DNA of 5,125 nt from JACCTH01 sp036556085. GTDB lineage: Bacteria; Actinomycetota; Acidimicrobiia; Spongiisociales; ZC4RG35. The stretch lies in contig DATBKE010000152.1 in assembly GCA_036556085.1 (NCBI GenBank), positions 1 to 5,125 on the forward strand, given 5' to 3'. A program made the position numbers and the translations under genes. The notes beneath the pieces were generated by a model, which had not been told where the DNA came from, did not search any database, and worked only from the letters and a program-made list of their open reading frames with translations. This document shows, piece after piece, positions 1 through 5,125 of the stretch; the stretch's first letter is position 1, and each line of letters opens with the position of its first letter.

Positions 1-310
1 TATCGGAAAGGCGTTCCAGGCGAGGATCTTGGTGATGGATCCCTCCCAAAACCCAGCCCCCGCCGTGGATGTGGAGATAGACGCCGCGCGGGTTGGCGGG
101 AAGGAAGCAACGCAGCCGCAACTTCCCGACCTCGGTGTCGATTGTTCGCTCGATGGCGCGCTCGGACAGTCGCAGCGGGCCGAAGGCAGACCTTCCTTCC
201 TCGCGTTCGCTTCGGGCCTCGGGGGCGGAAATGGTGTCGACCCGTGGATACTCCGATAGCAACTGTTCCAGCTGACGGTTGAATTCGATAGCTTCGACCG
301 ATGGCTCCAC
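1..310 (-). CDS. Alpha/beta hydrolase (HSL/family IV esterase type), N-terminal part only
   Basis: Reading the minus strand from a GTG at 310 gives 103 codons without a stop before the window edge, so the catalytic Ser, Asp and His regions are missing. Residues 78-89 read VYLHIHGGGWVL. The HGGGW (82-86) is the oxyanion-hole motif of the hormone-sensitive-lipase / alpha-beta hydrolase fold-3 family, preceded by the usual hydrophobic strand and followed by a His/Asp-rich stretch (HHQD, 92-95). The first ~70 residues form a helical, charged cap-like region, as is normal ahead of this motif. The family hydrolyses carboxylic esters; the substrate cannot be told. The frame stays open upstream of 310 to at least 380, so a longer start is possible, but GTG 310 gives a natural N-terminus. 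No Shine-Dalgarno site precedes it. The gene is divergent from the DUF192 gene, and if that gene starts at 301 the two 5' ends overlap by 10 bp. Confidence 0.85.
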   Translation of the reverse strand, partial: MEPSVEAIEFNRQLEQLLSEYPRVDTISAPEARSEREEGRSAFGPLRLSERAIERTIDTEVGKLRLRCFLPANPRGVYLHIHGGGWVLGGIHHQDPRLERLSD

Positions 311-678
311 GTCGCCGATCTTACGATGAGAACGGGGAGTTCTTCGGACCCGGCTGGCGATCGGGACCGGTGAAGAAAGCCACCAACCTCTGGTCTCGGT
401 GGCGAGGCCTTCGCCCCCTTTCGAAAGACCGCGGACTTTGGATCACCTGCCGCTCGGTGCACGGGTTTGGGATGAATGAGGATCTGTGGGTCTGCGGTCT
501 CGACGAGGACCAGACCGTGGTGGAAATGAGAAGATTGCAGCCCGGCTCGATAGTGACTGTCTGGCGCGCCACGAGCTTGCTCGAGCTGCCAGGTATACGG
601 CAGCCGCCACCGTTAGGCACCCCCTTAACGTGGATCGATGCCCGGGACCTTGATCATTTGCGCGACGCCGATCGGTAA
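301..678 (+). CDS. DUF192 family protein (COG1430-like)
   Basis: This is a 125-residue protein if read from the ATG at 301. Residues 32-40 (SRWRGLRPL) followed by CRSVHGFGM (50-58), DLWVCGLDED (61-70), LQPGSIV (79-85) and LELPG (94-98) reproduce the order of DUF192 motifs: a run-in RLRGLL, then a C-x-x-VH-x-F-x-M core, a D-x-D strand, a P-G strand and LELPxG. The family forms a small beta-barrel of unknown function; some members carry signal peptides, but none is seen here. The start is uncertain. An in-frame stop (TAG at 289-291) bounds the frame on the left. ATG 301 would overlap the divergent hydrolase start, whereas GTG 370 (residue 24) sits just before the conserved domain and leaves a 59-bp divergent spacer. 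Neither has a good ribosome binding site. The 3' end overlaps rsmI by 41 bp, so the two are probably co-transcribed and translationally coupled. Confidence 0.75.
   Translation: MAPRRRSYDENGEFFGPGWRSGPVKKATNLWSRWRGLRPLSKDRGLWITCRSVHGFGMNEDLWVCGLDEDQTVVEMRRLQPGSIVTVWRATSLLELPGIRQPPPLGTPLTWIDARDLDHLRDADR
318..323 (-). promoter_or_regulatory. Candidate -10 element for a leaderless hydrolase transcript
   Basis: On the minus strand TAAGAT (4 of 6 matches to TATAAT, and a fit to TAnnnT) lies 7 nt upstream of the GTG at 310. That is the distance expected if transcription starts at or next to the start codon, as in the leaderless mRNAs common in actinobacteria. No Shine-Dalgarno sequence precedes the GTG, which fits. 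No clear -35 box is seen. This is a short motif and could be chance. Confidence 0.25.
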
Positions 679-1480
679 CCTCGCCGACGCCTCGACCCGC
701 CTGGCCCAGGCACTGGCCGGGAGCGACGTGATCTATTGCGAGGACACCCGCCGCAGCCGAATCCTGCTCGATTCCCTCGGCGTTAAGAAGCGGCTCCGTT
801 CCTATTTCATCGGCAACGAAGAAGAAGGGGCAAGCCAGCTCGCCGCTGAACTCGAGGCCGATCAGACTGTTGCCTTGCTGACCGACGCCGGCGTACCCGC
901 CATCTCCGATCCGGGCTGGTCGGCCGTCAACGCCGCCCGCCGGGCGGGTGCCCGGGTAACCATCGTGCCGGGTCCGAGCGCCCTGACGGCGAGCCTGGCC
1001 GTCAGTGGTTTTTCAACCGAACGAGTGGTTTTCGAAGGCTTTCTCCCCCGCCGGGGGCGCGAGCGTCAGGAGCGTCTCAACGAAATCGCTCAGGAGACGA
1101 GGACCATCGTCCTTTTTGTCGGCGCTTCTCACCTGAGCGAAGACCTCGAGGACCTGGCCAAGCTCGAGCCCGACCGGCCGCTTTGCATCGCCCGTGAGCT
1201 GACCAAGAAATTCGAAGAGATCCTCTGGTTGACGTGTGCCGAAGCTGTCGATGTCTTTGGCGAGCGCAAGGCGAAGGGCGAATTCACACTCGTACTTTCC
1301 GCCGTAGCACGAGGCACGCCGGACATCGGGAGCGGCATCGAAGCAGTCCTTGATGCAATGGCCCGGGGTCAGTCCATGACCGCTGCGGTGCGTGTGGTCG
1401 CTGCCGATCTCGGCCTCTCTCGCCGCAAACTCTACGAAGTGATGCTGGCTAAAACTCGGGATACCACGACCGAGCGATAG
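638..1480 (+). CDS. rsmI: 16S rRNA (cytidine1402-2'-O)-methyltransferase RsmI
   Basis: This cytoplasmic SAM-dependent enzyme (tetrapyrrole-methylase fold) methylates the 2'-O of C1402 in 16S rRNA, tuning the decoding centre of the ribosome. The 280-residue length is typical. Visible motifs in order are ATPIGNL (9-15), CEDTRRSRILL (34-44), LLTDAGVPAISDPG (80-93), VPGPSAL (110-116), FEGFLPRRG (132-140), ARELTKKFEEI (185-195) and KGEFTLVL (213-220). The C-terminal helical RsmI-type domain is at about 232-271, with a GQSMTAAVRVVA segment and LSRRKLYEVML. The ATG at 638 is chosen because MPGTL directly before ATPIGNL is the standard N-terminus. It lies inside the DUF192 gene in another frame. One departure from the family: the usual EsPhR-like segment after the hydrophobic strand reads LFVGASHL (159-166). 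The 3' end overlaps the convergent lipoprotein gene by 32 bp. Confidence 0.95.
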   Translation: MPGTLIICATPIGNLADASTRLAQALAGSDVIYCEDTRRSRILLDSLGVKKRLRSYFIGNEEEGASQLAAELEADQTVALLTDAGVPAISDPGWSAVNAARRAGARVTIVPGPSALTASLAVSGFSTERVVFEGFLPRRGRERQERLNEIAQETRTIVLFVGASHLSEDLEDLAKLEPDRPLCIARELTKKFEEILWLTCAEAVDVFGERKAKGEFTLVLSAVARGTPDIGSGIEAVLDAMARGQSMTAAVRVVAADLGLSRRKLYEVMLAKTRDTTTER

Positions 1481-2777
1481 CGCCGGTGGCGGGATCACTG
1501 GCGGCGATCAGCAAAACCCTCTCACCGATGTTGCCGACGAAGGCATAGGCGTCGCCTTCGTAGATCGATCCACCGGCGGGGCCTTCGTCCGCGATCGGTT
1601 CGGCGATCCCGGTGATGATCTGGAAGTAGTCGCGCAGGGCGTCTCTCATCTCGGGCCCGTCCTCTGGGCTGTCGCCGAGGTACTCGAGAACCAACACAAC
1701 ATCGGTGCCGTCGAAATAGACGTCGTAGCCGTCGCCTCCCCAACCCTCGGCCGCACCTTCGGCGCCACCAAGGATTTGATCGAACATCAAACGAAACCCA
1801 AGCTCCCCCCAGGTCGACCCGTAAGAGCGCTCGTAGCCTTCCAGCTCCCGGTCAACCACATCTACCTCCGCCGGCGGATCCGTTCCAAAGTCCGACGGAG
1901 TCAGGACCTGCTCGGTCGACACCGGCGGACTGGCATAGAGCTCGTCGACCGCGTCGAATCCCCCGTCGATCCAGATGCTCTGGATGAACGAGACCCCGGC
2001 ATCGTAAGGAAAGATCAGGCTGTCCTGAATGAACTTAGGGACCGAGTCGAAGACGGTGGTGTCGATGTTGAAGGCCTCTTCGAGGAACTCCTGCTGCTCG
2101 GCGGGCGAGAGCTGCTGAGCGAACAGCGTTTCGACCAGAGATGCGTCTCCCTCGATCACCGCCTGCAAGGCCGAACCCCGATCAAAAAGGTCGGATTCAA
2201 AGAGGCGATCGAATTCGGTGTTGAATTCGTGATGCTGGTCGGTCAAGGCATGTGTGAGCTCGTGGACCAGCGTCGCTTCCTCGAGCGGGGTGAATTCGTC
2301 GTTGCGAGCGGTAACGACTAACTCCTTTGTATCCCCCTCGTAGTAGCCGGCCACCTGCTCGCCGTAGAGCATGGTGAGGTTGTCGAGCAGGTCGTAATCG
2401 GGTGGTACGAGCCCGAGCAACCGGTAAAGCGCCTCGTCGGTCTCGACGTCCTCGTACTCCTCAGCCACTTGCTCTACCACACGCTGAGTCAATTCCTCGG
2501 TGGTGATGACATCGATCGCCGGGGCCTCGAGGAAGCTGAGCTCGCGCAGTTCCTCGGTGCGCGGAATGAGAAGCGCGATCTCCGCCCGCAAGCTCTCGGG
2601 GAGCTCTTCGGTCCCGGGAGGAAGGGTCGAGGCGACGGTCGACGCCGGACCTTGGGTGGTACTTGACAGGGGTGGTTGAGTAGCCGCCGACGACCTGCTG
2701 GTTGACGTTGAGCTTTCGGGTGAGCATGCGGCCAGGGTCACCAAGAACGCGCCGATCAGAACCTGGCGGGATTTCAC
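1449..2777 (-). CDS. Secreted lipoprotein, putative HExxH zinc metallopeptidase
   Basis: This 442-residue protein starts with GTG at 2777. Residues 1-17 are a short signal peptide (MKSR, then a hydrophobic core) ending in a lipobox LAAC, with Cys18 the predicted lipidated residue, so the mature protein should be anchored on the outer face of the cytoplasmic membrane. Residues 19-56 are a Ser/Thr/Pro/Gln-rich linker. The folded part has YGEQVAGYYEGDTKELVV (138-155), then VHELTHALTDQH (171-182), where H172, E173 and H176 form an HExxH zinc site. AVIEGDASLVE (206-216) follows, and E209 could be the third metal ligand as in gluzincin-like enzymes (inference). The rest is acidic with no further motif I recognise. 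The arrangement QVAGxY, then HELTHALxDQH, then EGDAxLV matches a group of uncharacterised actinobacterial and chloroflexal proteins annotated only as putative metallopeptidases. Substrate and activity are unknown. It is convergent with rsmI and divergent from the MetE-like gene. Confidence 0.85.
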   Translation of the reverse strand: MKSRQVLIGAFLVTLAACSPESSTSTSRSSAATQPPLSSTTQGPASTVASTLPPGTEELPESLRAEIALLIPRTEELRELSFLEAPAIDVITTEELTQRVVEQVAEEYEDVETDEALYRLLGLVPPDYDLLDNLTMLYGEQVAGYYEGDTKELVVTARNDEFTPLEEATLVHELTHALTDQHHEFNTEFDRLFESDLFDRGSALQAVIEGDASLVETLFAQQLSPAEQQEFLEEAFNIDTTVFDSVPKFIQDSLIFPYDAGVSFIQSIWIDGGFDAVDELYASPPVSTEQVLTPSDFGTDPPAEVDVVDRELEGYERSYGSTWGELGFRLMFDQILGGAEGAAEGWGGDGYDVYFDGTDVVLVLEYLGDSPEDGPEMRDALRDYFQIITGIAEPIADEGPAGGSIYEGDAYAFVGNIGERVLLIAASDPATGAIARSWYPEF

Positions 2778-2783
2778 GCCCGC

Positions 2784-2789
2784 AGGCTA
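2784..2789 (-). promoter_or_regulatory. Possible -10 hexamer of the lipoprotein gene
   Basis: On the minus strand TAGCCT (TAnnnT pattern) ends 6 nt before the GTG at 2777, a spacing compatible with a leaderless transcript. There is no convincing Shine-Dalgarno site before this GTG. The hexamer matches TATAAT at only three positions and no -35 box is visible, so this is weak evidence. Confidence 0.18.
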
Positions 2790-2806
2790 CCGAGCGGCAA
2801 TCGGTA
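2788..2806. repeat. Inverted repeat, possible operator
   Basis: TACCGA (2788-2793) and TCGGTA (2801-2806) are exact reverse complements separated by 7 nt (GCGGCAA). Extension by one base on each side breaks the match. The size and centre spacing are compatible with a dimeric regulator site lying just upstream of the lipoprotein start and over 50 bp upstream of the MetE-like start. A 6-bp repeat in GC-rich DNA can also occur by chance. Confidence 0.3.
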
Positions 2807-2846
2807 TCAGCATGCGACCGGGGATACACTCGGGACCGGGTCGATT

Positions 2847-2850
2847 GGAG
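2847..2850 (+). promoter_or_regulatory. Ribosome binding site (GGAG) of the MetE-like gene
   Basis: GGAG lies 8 nt upstream of the ATG at 2859, the normal Shine-Dalgarno spacing. It is the only convincing site of this kind found in the window and it supports the chosen start. Confidence 0.65.
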
Positions 2851-2858
2851 TCCTATTC

Positions 2859-3971
2859 ATGAACCAGAAACCGCCATTTCGCGCTGATCACGTCGGCAGC
2901 TTCCTCCGCCCCCAATCAGTTCTCACCGCACGGGAAGCGCACGCCGAGGGCAAGCTCGGCGCCGAGGAGTTGCGGTCGGTCGAAGACGAAGCGATCAAGA
3001 CGCTCGTGGGGCAAGAAGAAGCCGTCGGTTTAAAAGGCATCACTGACGGCGAGTTCCGGCGAACCTTTTTCCATATCGACTTTCTCGAAAAGCTCGACGG
3101 CGTAAATACGACCTGGGGAGAATTCTTCGCCAAGTTTCAACGGGACGACGGCTCCGAGGTTGGGTTTTCACCGCCCACCTTGCATGTCGACGCTCCCATC
3201 CGGCATTCCCGGTCAATCCAGGGCCCGGACTTCGACTTCTTGGCCAAGCAGACGTCTCGCACTGCCAAGGTGAGCATTCCGGCGCCTTCCATGCTCCACT
3301 TCCGCGGCGGTCGTCAGGGCATCTCCTCAGAGGTCTATCCGGATTTGGATGACTTCTTCGACGACCTCACCGCCGCCTATCGAGATGAGATCGCCGACCT
3401 GGGCGTGCGCGGCTGCACCTACCTCCAACTCGATGACACCAACCTCGCCTACCTGTGCGACCCGGAGATCCGGGACCGAACAGCTGCGCGGGGTGACGAC
3501 CCCGACGAGCTCACCCGCCTCTACTGCCGGCTCGTTAACGACGCCATCCGCGATCGTCCCGATGCGATGACGGTCGGAATCCACCTTTGCCGGGGAAACT
3601 TCCAGAGTGCCTGGGTGGCCCAAGGCGGATATGAACCGGTGGCCGAGATCCTGTTTCGTGAGATGAAGGTCGACGCATTCTTCCTCGAGTACGACGACGA
3701 ACGCTCGGGCGATTTCGCCCCCCTCCGGTTCATGCCGAAGGACAAGGCCGTGGTCCTCGGCCTCATGAGCTCTAAGCACCCCGAGGTTGAGGATGCCGAT
3801 TTGATCAAGGGCCGGATCGAGGAGGCAGCTCGCTTCGTCGACCTCGACCAATGCGCGCTCAGCCACCAATGCGGTTTCTCTTCGACGGTCCATGGCAACA
3901 CCCTCACGATCGATGAGCAGTGGCCGAAGCTGGAGCGAATGGTCTCGATCGCCAGCCAGGTCTGGGGCTAG
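2859..3971 (+). CDS. MetE-like (methionine synthase II C-terminal domain) methyltransferase, single-domain form
   Basis: This 370-residue cytosolic protein matches the COG0620 / YxjG-like family, equal to the catalytic C-terminal barrel of cobalamin-independent methionine synthase without its N-terminal half. Seen directly: HVGSFLRP (11-18) near the start, LKGITDGEFRR (58-68), LQLDDTN (189-195), HLC (242-244), FFLEYDD (275-281) and HQCGF (336-340). By analogy with MetE the zinc ligands would be H242, C244, E277 and C338; all four are present, so the enzyme looks intact. The family transfers a methyl group to a thiol, usually homocysteine to give methionine. Single-domain members may use a donor other than methyl-tetrahydrofolate polyglutamate, such as a methylcorrinoid, or another thiol acceptor, so I leave the symbol empty. 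ATG 2859 is supported by a GGAG site. The gene is convergent with pcaB, with 8 bp between stop codons. Confidence 0.88.
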   Translation: MNQKPPFRADHVGSFLRPQSVLTAREAHAEGKLGAEELRSVEDEAIKTLVGQEEAVGLKGITDGEFRRTFFHIDFLEKLDGVNTTWGEFFAKFQRDDGSEVGFSPPTLHVDAPIRHSRSIQGPDFDFLAKQTSRTAKVSIPAPSMLHFRGGRQGISSEVYPDLDDFFDDLTAAYRDEIADLGVRGCTYLQLDDTNLAYLCDPEIRDRTAARGDDPDELTRLYCRLVNDAIRDRPDAMTVGIHLCRGNFQSAWVAQGGYEPVAEILFREMKVDAFFLEYDDERSGDFAPLRFMPKDKAVVLGLMSSKHPEVEDADLIKGRIEEAARFVDLDQCALSHQCGFSSTVHGNTLTIDEQWPKLERMVSIASQVWG

Positions 3972-3979
3972 GTCGGCTC

Positions 3980-5005
3980 TCAGCTCGTCCGGAGTTCGAG
4001 GTCAGCAAGGCCGGCCTTCAGCCCTTCGACCGAAGCCGCTGCTGCCTGAAAGACCAGAGGAACGGCCCACCACTCCACCTGCCAGCCGCCAACGCCCCTC
4101 TCCAACTCATGTCCGCCCGGCGCCGTCAGTGCCGAGGCAGCGGCGACACAGGCGCGGGCGGCGGCCACTGACCTGATGGCGTCGATGGGATTGCGTTTGT
4201 GGGTCATCGACGACGACCCTCCAGCTCGCATCGAGACCTCGCCGAAACCCGAGAGCAAGGCCAGGTCGTAGGCGATCTTCCCGGCCGCCAGTGCGATCTC
4301 GACCGCCGCAGTCACAGGACGGCGGACATGGGACCGATCGGTGTGCCACGGTCGGGCTGGCGCCGCAAGCCCGAGGCGGCCGGCCACTCGCTCCACCAAG
4401 TCCGTGCCCCGTGTTCCCAGGCTTTCCGGATCTCCGATCGGACCGCCAAGTTGAACCGGAAGTGCCACCTCCAGTGACCGCAGCTCTTCGCGGGCCCGCC
4501 GGAGAGGGTCGAGCCAGGCTGCGGCTCGATTGCCGAACCTCGACGGCAGCGCCACCTGGAGAAGAGTGCGCGCCTGGTAGGGACTGGTGTCGTGGCGAGT
4601 CGCCAAAGCATTCAGCTGGGTGGCGACTTCTGCGGTCATCGACCCGAGCAGTGACACGGCATCCCGAATCTGGAGCATGAGAGCCGTATCGATGGCGTCT
4701 TGACTGGTGGATCCCTGGTGAAGGGCCTCGCCGGCCTCCGGGGAGAGCCTCGACCGGAGCATCTCCAGCAGATCGATCAAAGGAGATCCTCGCTCCCAGG
4801 TCGAGCCGACGACCGCGGACGGATCCCCGTCGAAGTTCTGAAGGGCGGTGGCTATTTCCTCGGCGACATCAAGCGAGAAGAGCCCGAGGTCGGCACGGGC
4901 CCGGGCCAGGCTCACCTCGAATGCGAGGAGGCCGGCAATCTTTCGCTCCGCCGTAAAGATCTCGGCCATCGCGGGTGTGGAGAAACCGGGATCGGGAAAG
5001 GTCAT
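3980..5005 (-). CDS. pcaB: 3-carboxy-cis,cis-muconate cycloisomerase PcaB
   Basis: This 341-residue member of the fumarase/argininosuccinate-lyase superfamily converts 3-carboxy-cis,cis-muconate to 4-carboxymuconolactone, the second step of the protocatechuate branch of the beta-ketoadipate pathway in the cytoplasm. Visible motifs are QGSTSQDAIDTALMLQ (97-112), ARTLLQVALPSRFG (145-158), PWHTDR (219-224), the superfamily signature GGSSSMTHKRNP (262-273) with the active-site Ser in the mobile loop, and LERGVGGWQVEW (301-312), which is characteristic of PcaB rather than fumarase or PurB. The usual Pro before HKRNP is Thr268. The protein is short: about 350-residue forms exist in the family, but the well-studied ~450-residue forms carry an additional C-terminal region. 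ATG 5005 follows the pcaG stop by 3 bp with no Shine-Dalgarno site, so translation is probably coupled to pcaG. This location beside pcaG strongly supports the assignment. Confidence 0.93.
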   Translation of the reverse strand: MTFPDPGFSTPAMAEIFTAERKIAGLLAFEVSLARARADLGLFSLDVAEEIATALQNFDGDPSAVVGSTWERGSPLIDLLEMLRSRLSPEAGEALHQGSTSQDAIDTALMLQIRDAVSLLGSMTAEVATQLNALATRHDTSPYQARTLLQVALPSRFGNRAAAWLDPLRRAREELRSLEVALPVQLGGPIGDPESLGTRGTDLVERVAGRLGLAAPARPWHTDRSHVRRPVTAAVEIALAAGKIAYDLALLSGFGEVSMRAGGSSSMTHKRNPIDAIRSVAAARACVAAASALTAPGGHELERGVGGWQVEWWAVPLVFQAAAASVEGLKAGLADLELRTS

Positions 5006-5008
5006 CGC

Positions 5009-5125
5009 TCAGAAATCGAAAAAGACGGTCTCGTCGGCGCCTTGCAGGCGGACGTCGAATTGGTAGACCTTCCGCTCCTCGACCCTCGCTAACGAGGCCA
5101 AAAGGGTCGGGCGCCTCTCCGGGGG
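5009..5125 (-). CDS. pcaG: Protocatechuate 3,4-dioxygenase alpha subunit, C-terminal end
   Basis: Only the last 38 codons and the stop (5009-5011) lie in the window; the gene enters from the right edge. The reading frame gives PPERRPTLLA, then a variable stretch, then VYQFDVRLQGADETVFFDF at the very end. The PxERRxTL segment and the terminal FDxRLQGxxETVFFDF are hallmarks of the alpha chain (PcaG) of protocatechuate 3,4-dioxygenase. With the beta chain (PcaH), which carries the iron ligands, it cleaves protocatechuate to 3-carboxy-cis,cis-muconate, the substrate of PcaB encoded directly downstream. The 3-bp gap to pcaB indicates one operon. pcaH is expected upstream, outside the window. Confidence 0.9.
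   Translation of the reverse strand, partial: PPERRPTLLASLARVEERKVYQFDVRLQGADETVFFDF

Larger units (their letters stand above)
2778..2858. promoter_or_regulatory. Divergent intergenic control region between lipoprotein and MetE-like genes
   Basis: This 81-bp spacer is the only clear non-coding stretch of any size in the window, and it must hold the promoters for both flanking genes. It contains a perfect 6-bp inverted repeat TACCGA-N7-TCGGTA (2788-2806), a 7-bp direct repeat GACCGGG (2816-2822 and 2834-2840, start-to-start 18 bp), a weak -10-like TACACT on the plus strand (2825-2830), and the ribosome binding site of the MetE-like gene. No riboswitch-like fold such as a SAM riboswitch was recognised, and the space is too short for most. 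Confidence 0.6.

Noticed and set aside
29..275. Two plus-strand open frames at the left end
   Set aside because: Both are antisense to the alpha/beta hydrolase, whose HGGGW motif and family-like flanks identify the minus strand as coding.
1013..1498. 161-codon open frame on the minus strand within rsmI
   Set aside because: It is antisense to a confidently identified rsmI with intact motifs, and shows no family signature of its own.
1776..2321. 181-codon open frame on the plus strand
   Set aside because: It lies wholly antisense to the lipoprotein gene, is rich in Arg and Leu typical of GC-rich shadow frames, and has no recognisable motif.
2778..2858. SAM or cobalamin riboswitch upstream of the MetE-like gene
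   Set aside because: The spacer is only 81 bp and shows no conserved riboswitch core or terminator/anti-terminator arrangement.
3327..3893. 188-codon open frame on the minus strand
   Set aside because: It is the antisense shadow of the MetE-like gene; its composition mirrors the codons of that gene and no domain is seen.
4007..4018. 12-bp perfect palindrome AAGGCCGGCCTT, a possible terminator
   Set aside because: It has no loop and no following T-run, and it sits inside the 3' coding part of pcaB, where it encodes part of the C-terminus.
5084..5097. Small hairpin CCTCG-CTAA-CGAGG
   Set aside because: It is a 5-bp stem inside pcaG coding sequence, with no T-tract and not at a gene end, so it is most likely chance.

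Overview
The window is gene-dense, GC-rich DNA with almost no non-coding sequence. Clues to the host are GTG starts, one Cys-lipoprotein with a long Ser/Thr/Pro linker, weak or absent Shine-Dalgarno sites at most starts, and a pcaG-pcaB pair. Together these suggest a high-GC Actinomycetota, possibly an Acidimicrobiia-like environmental lineage. This assignment is inferred from style and gene content, with no marker gene to confirm it.

Layout from left to right: (1) the 5' part of an alpha/beta hydrolase with an HGGGW oxyanion-hole motif, on the minus strand and cut by the left edge; (2) divergent from it, a small DUF192-family protein on the plus strand, whose end overlaps (3) rsmI, the 16S rRNA C1402 2'-O-ribose methyltransferase; (4) convergent with rsmI and overlapping its end by 32 bp, a secreted lipoprotein with an HELTH zinc-metallopeptidase motif on the minus strand; (5) an 81-bp divergent spacer, then a single-domain MetE-like (methionine synthase II C-terminal domain) methyltransferase on the plus strand; (6) convergent with it after an 8-bp gap, pcaB on the minus strand; (7) immediately upstream of pcaB, the C-terminal end of pcaG, cut by the right edge.

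The genes fall into unrelated functional blocks. pcaG and pcaB form one transcription unit for successive steps of protocatechuate catabolism (beta-ketoadipate pathway), with pcaH expected just beyond the right edge. The DUF192 gene and rsmI look co-transcribed. The lipoprotein and the MetE-like gene share a divergent control region. No mobile element, CRISPR array, tRNA, rRNA or phage gene was seen, and I found no convincing evidence of a wholly new system. The points most worth a second look are the uncharacterised HExxH lipoprotein, the single-domain MetE-like enzyme, the departures from family motifs in RsmI and PcaB, and the extreme compaction of gene ends.
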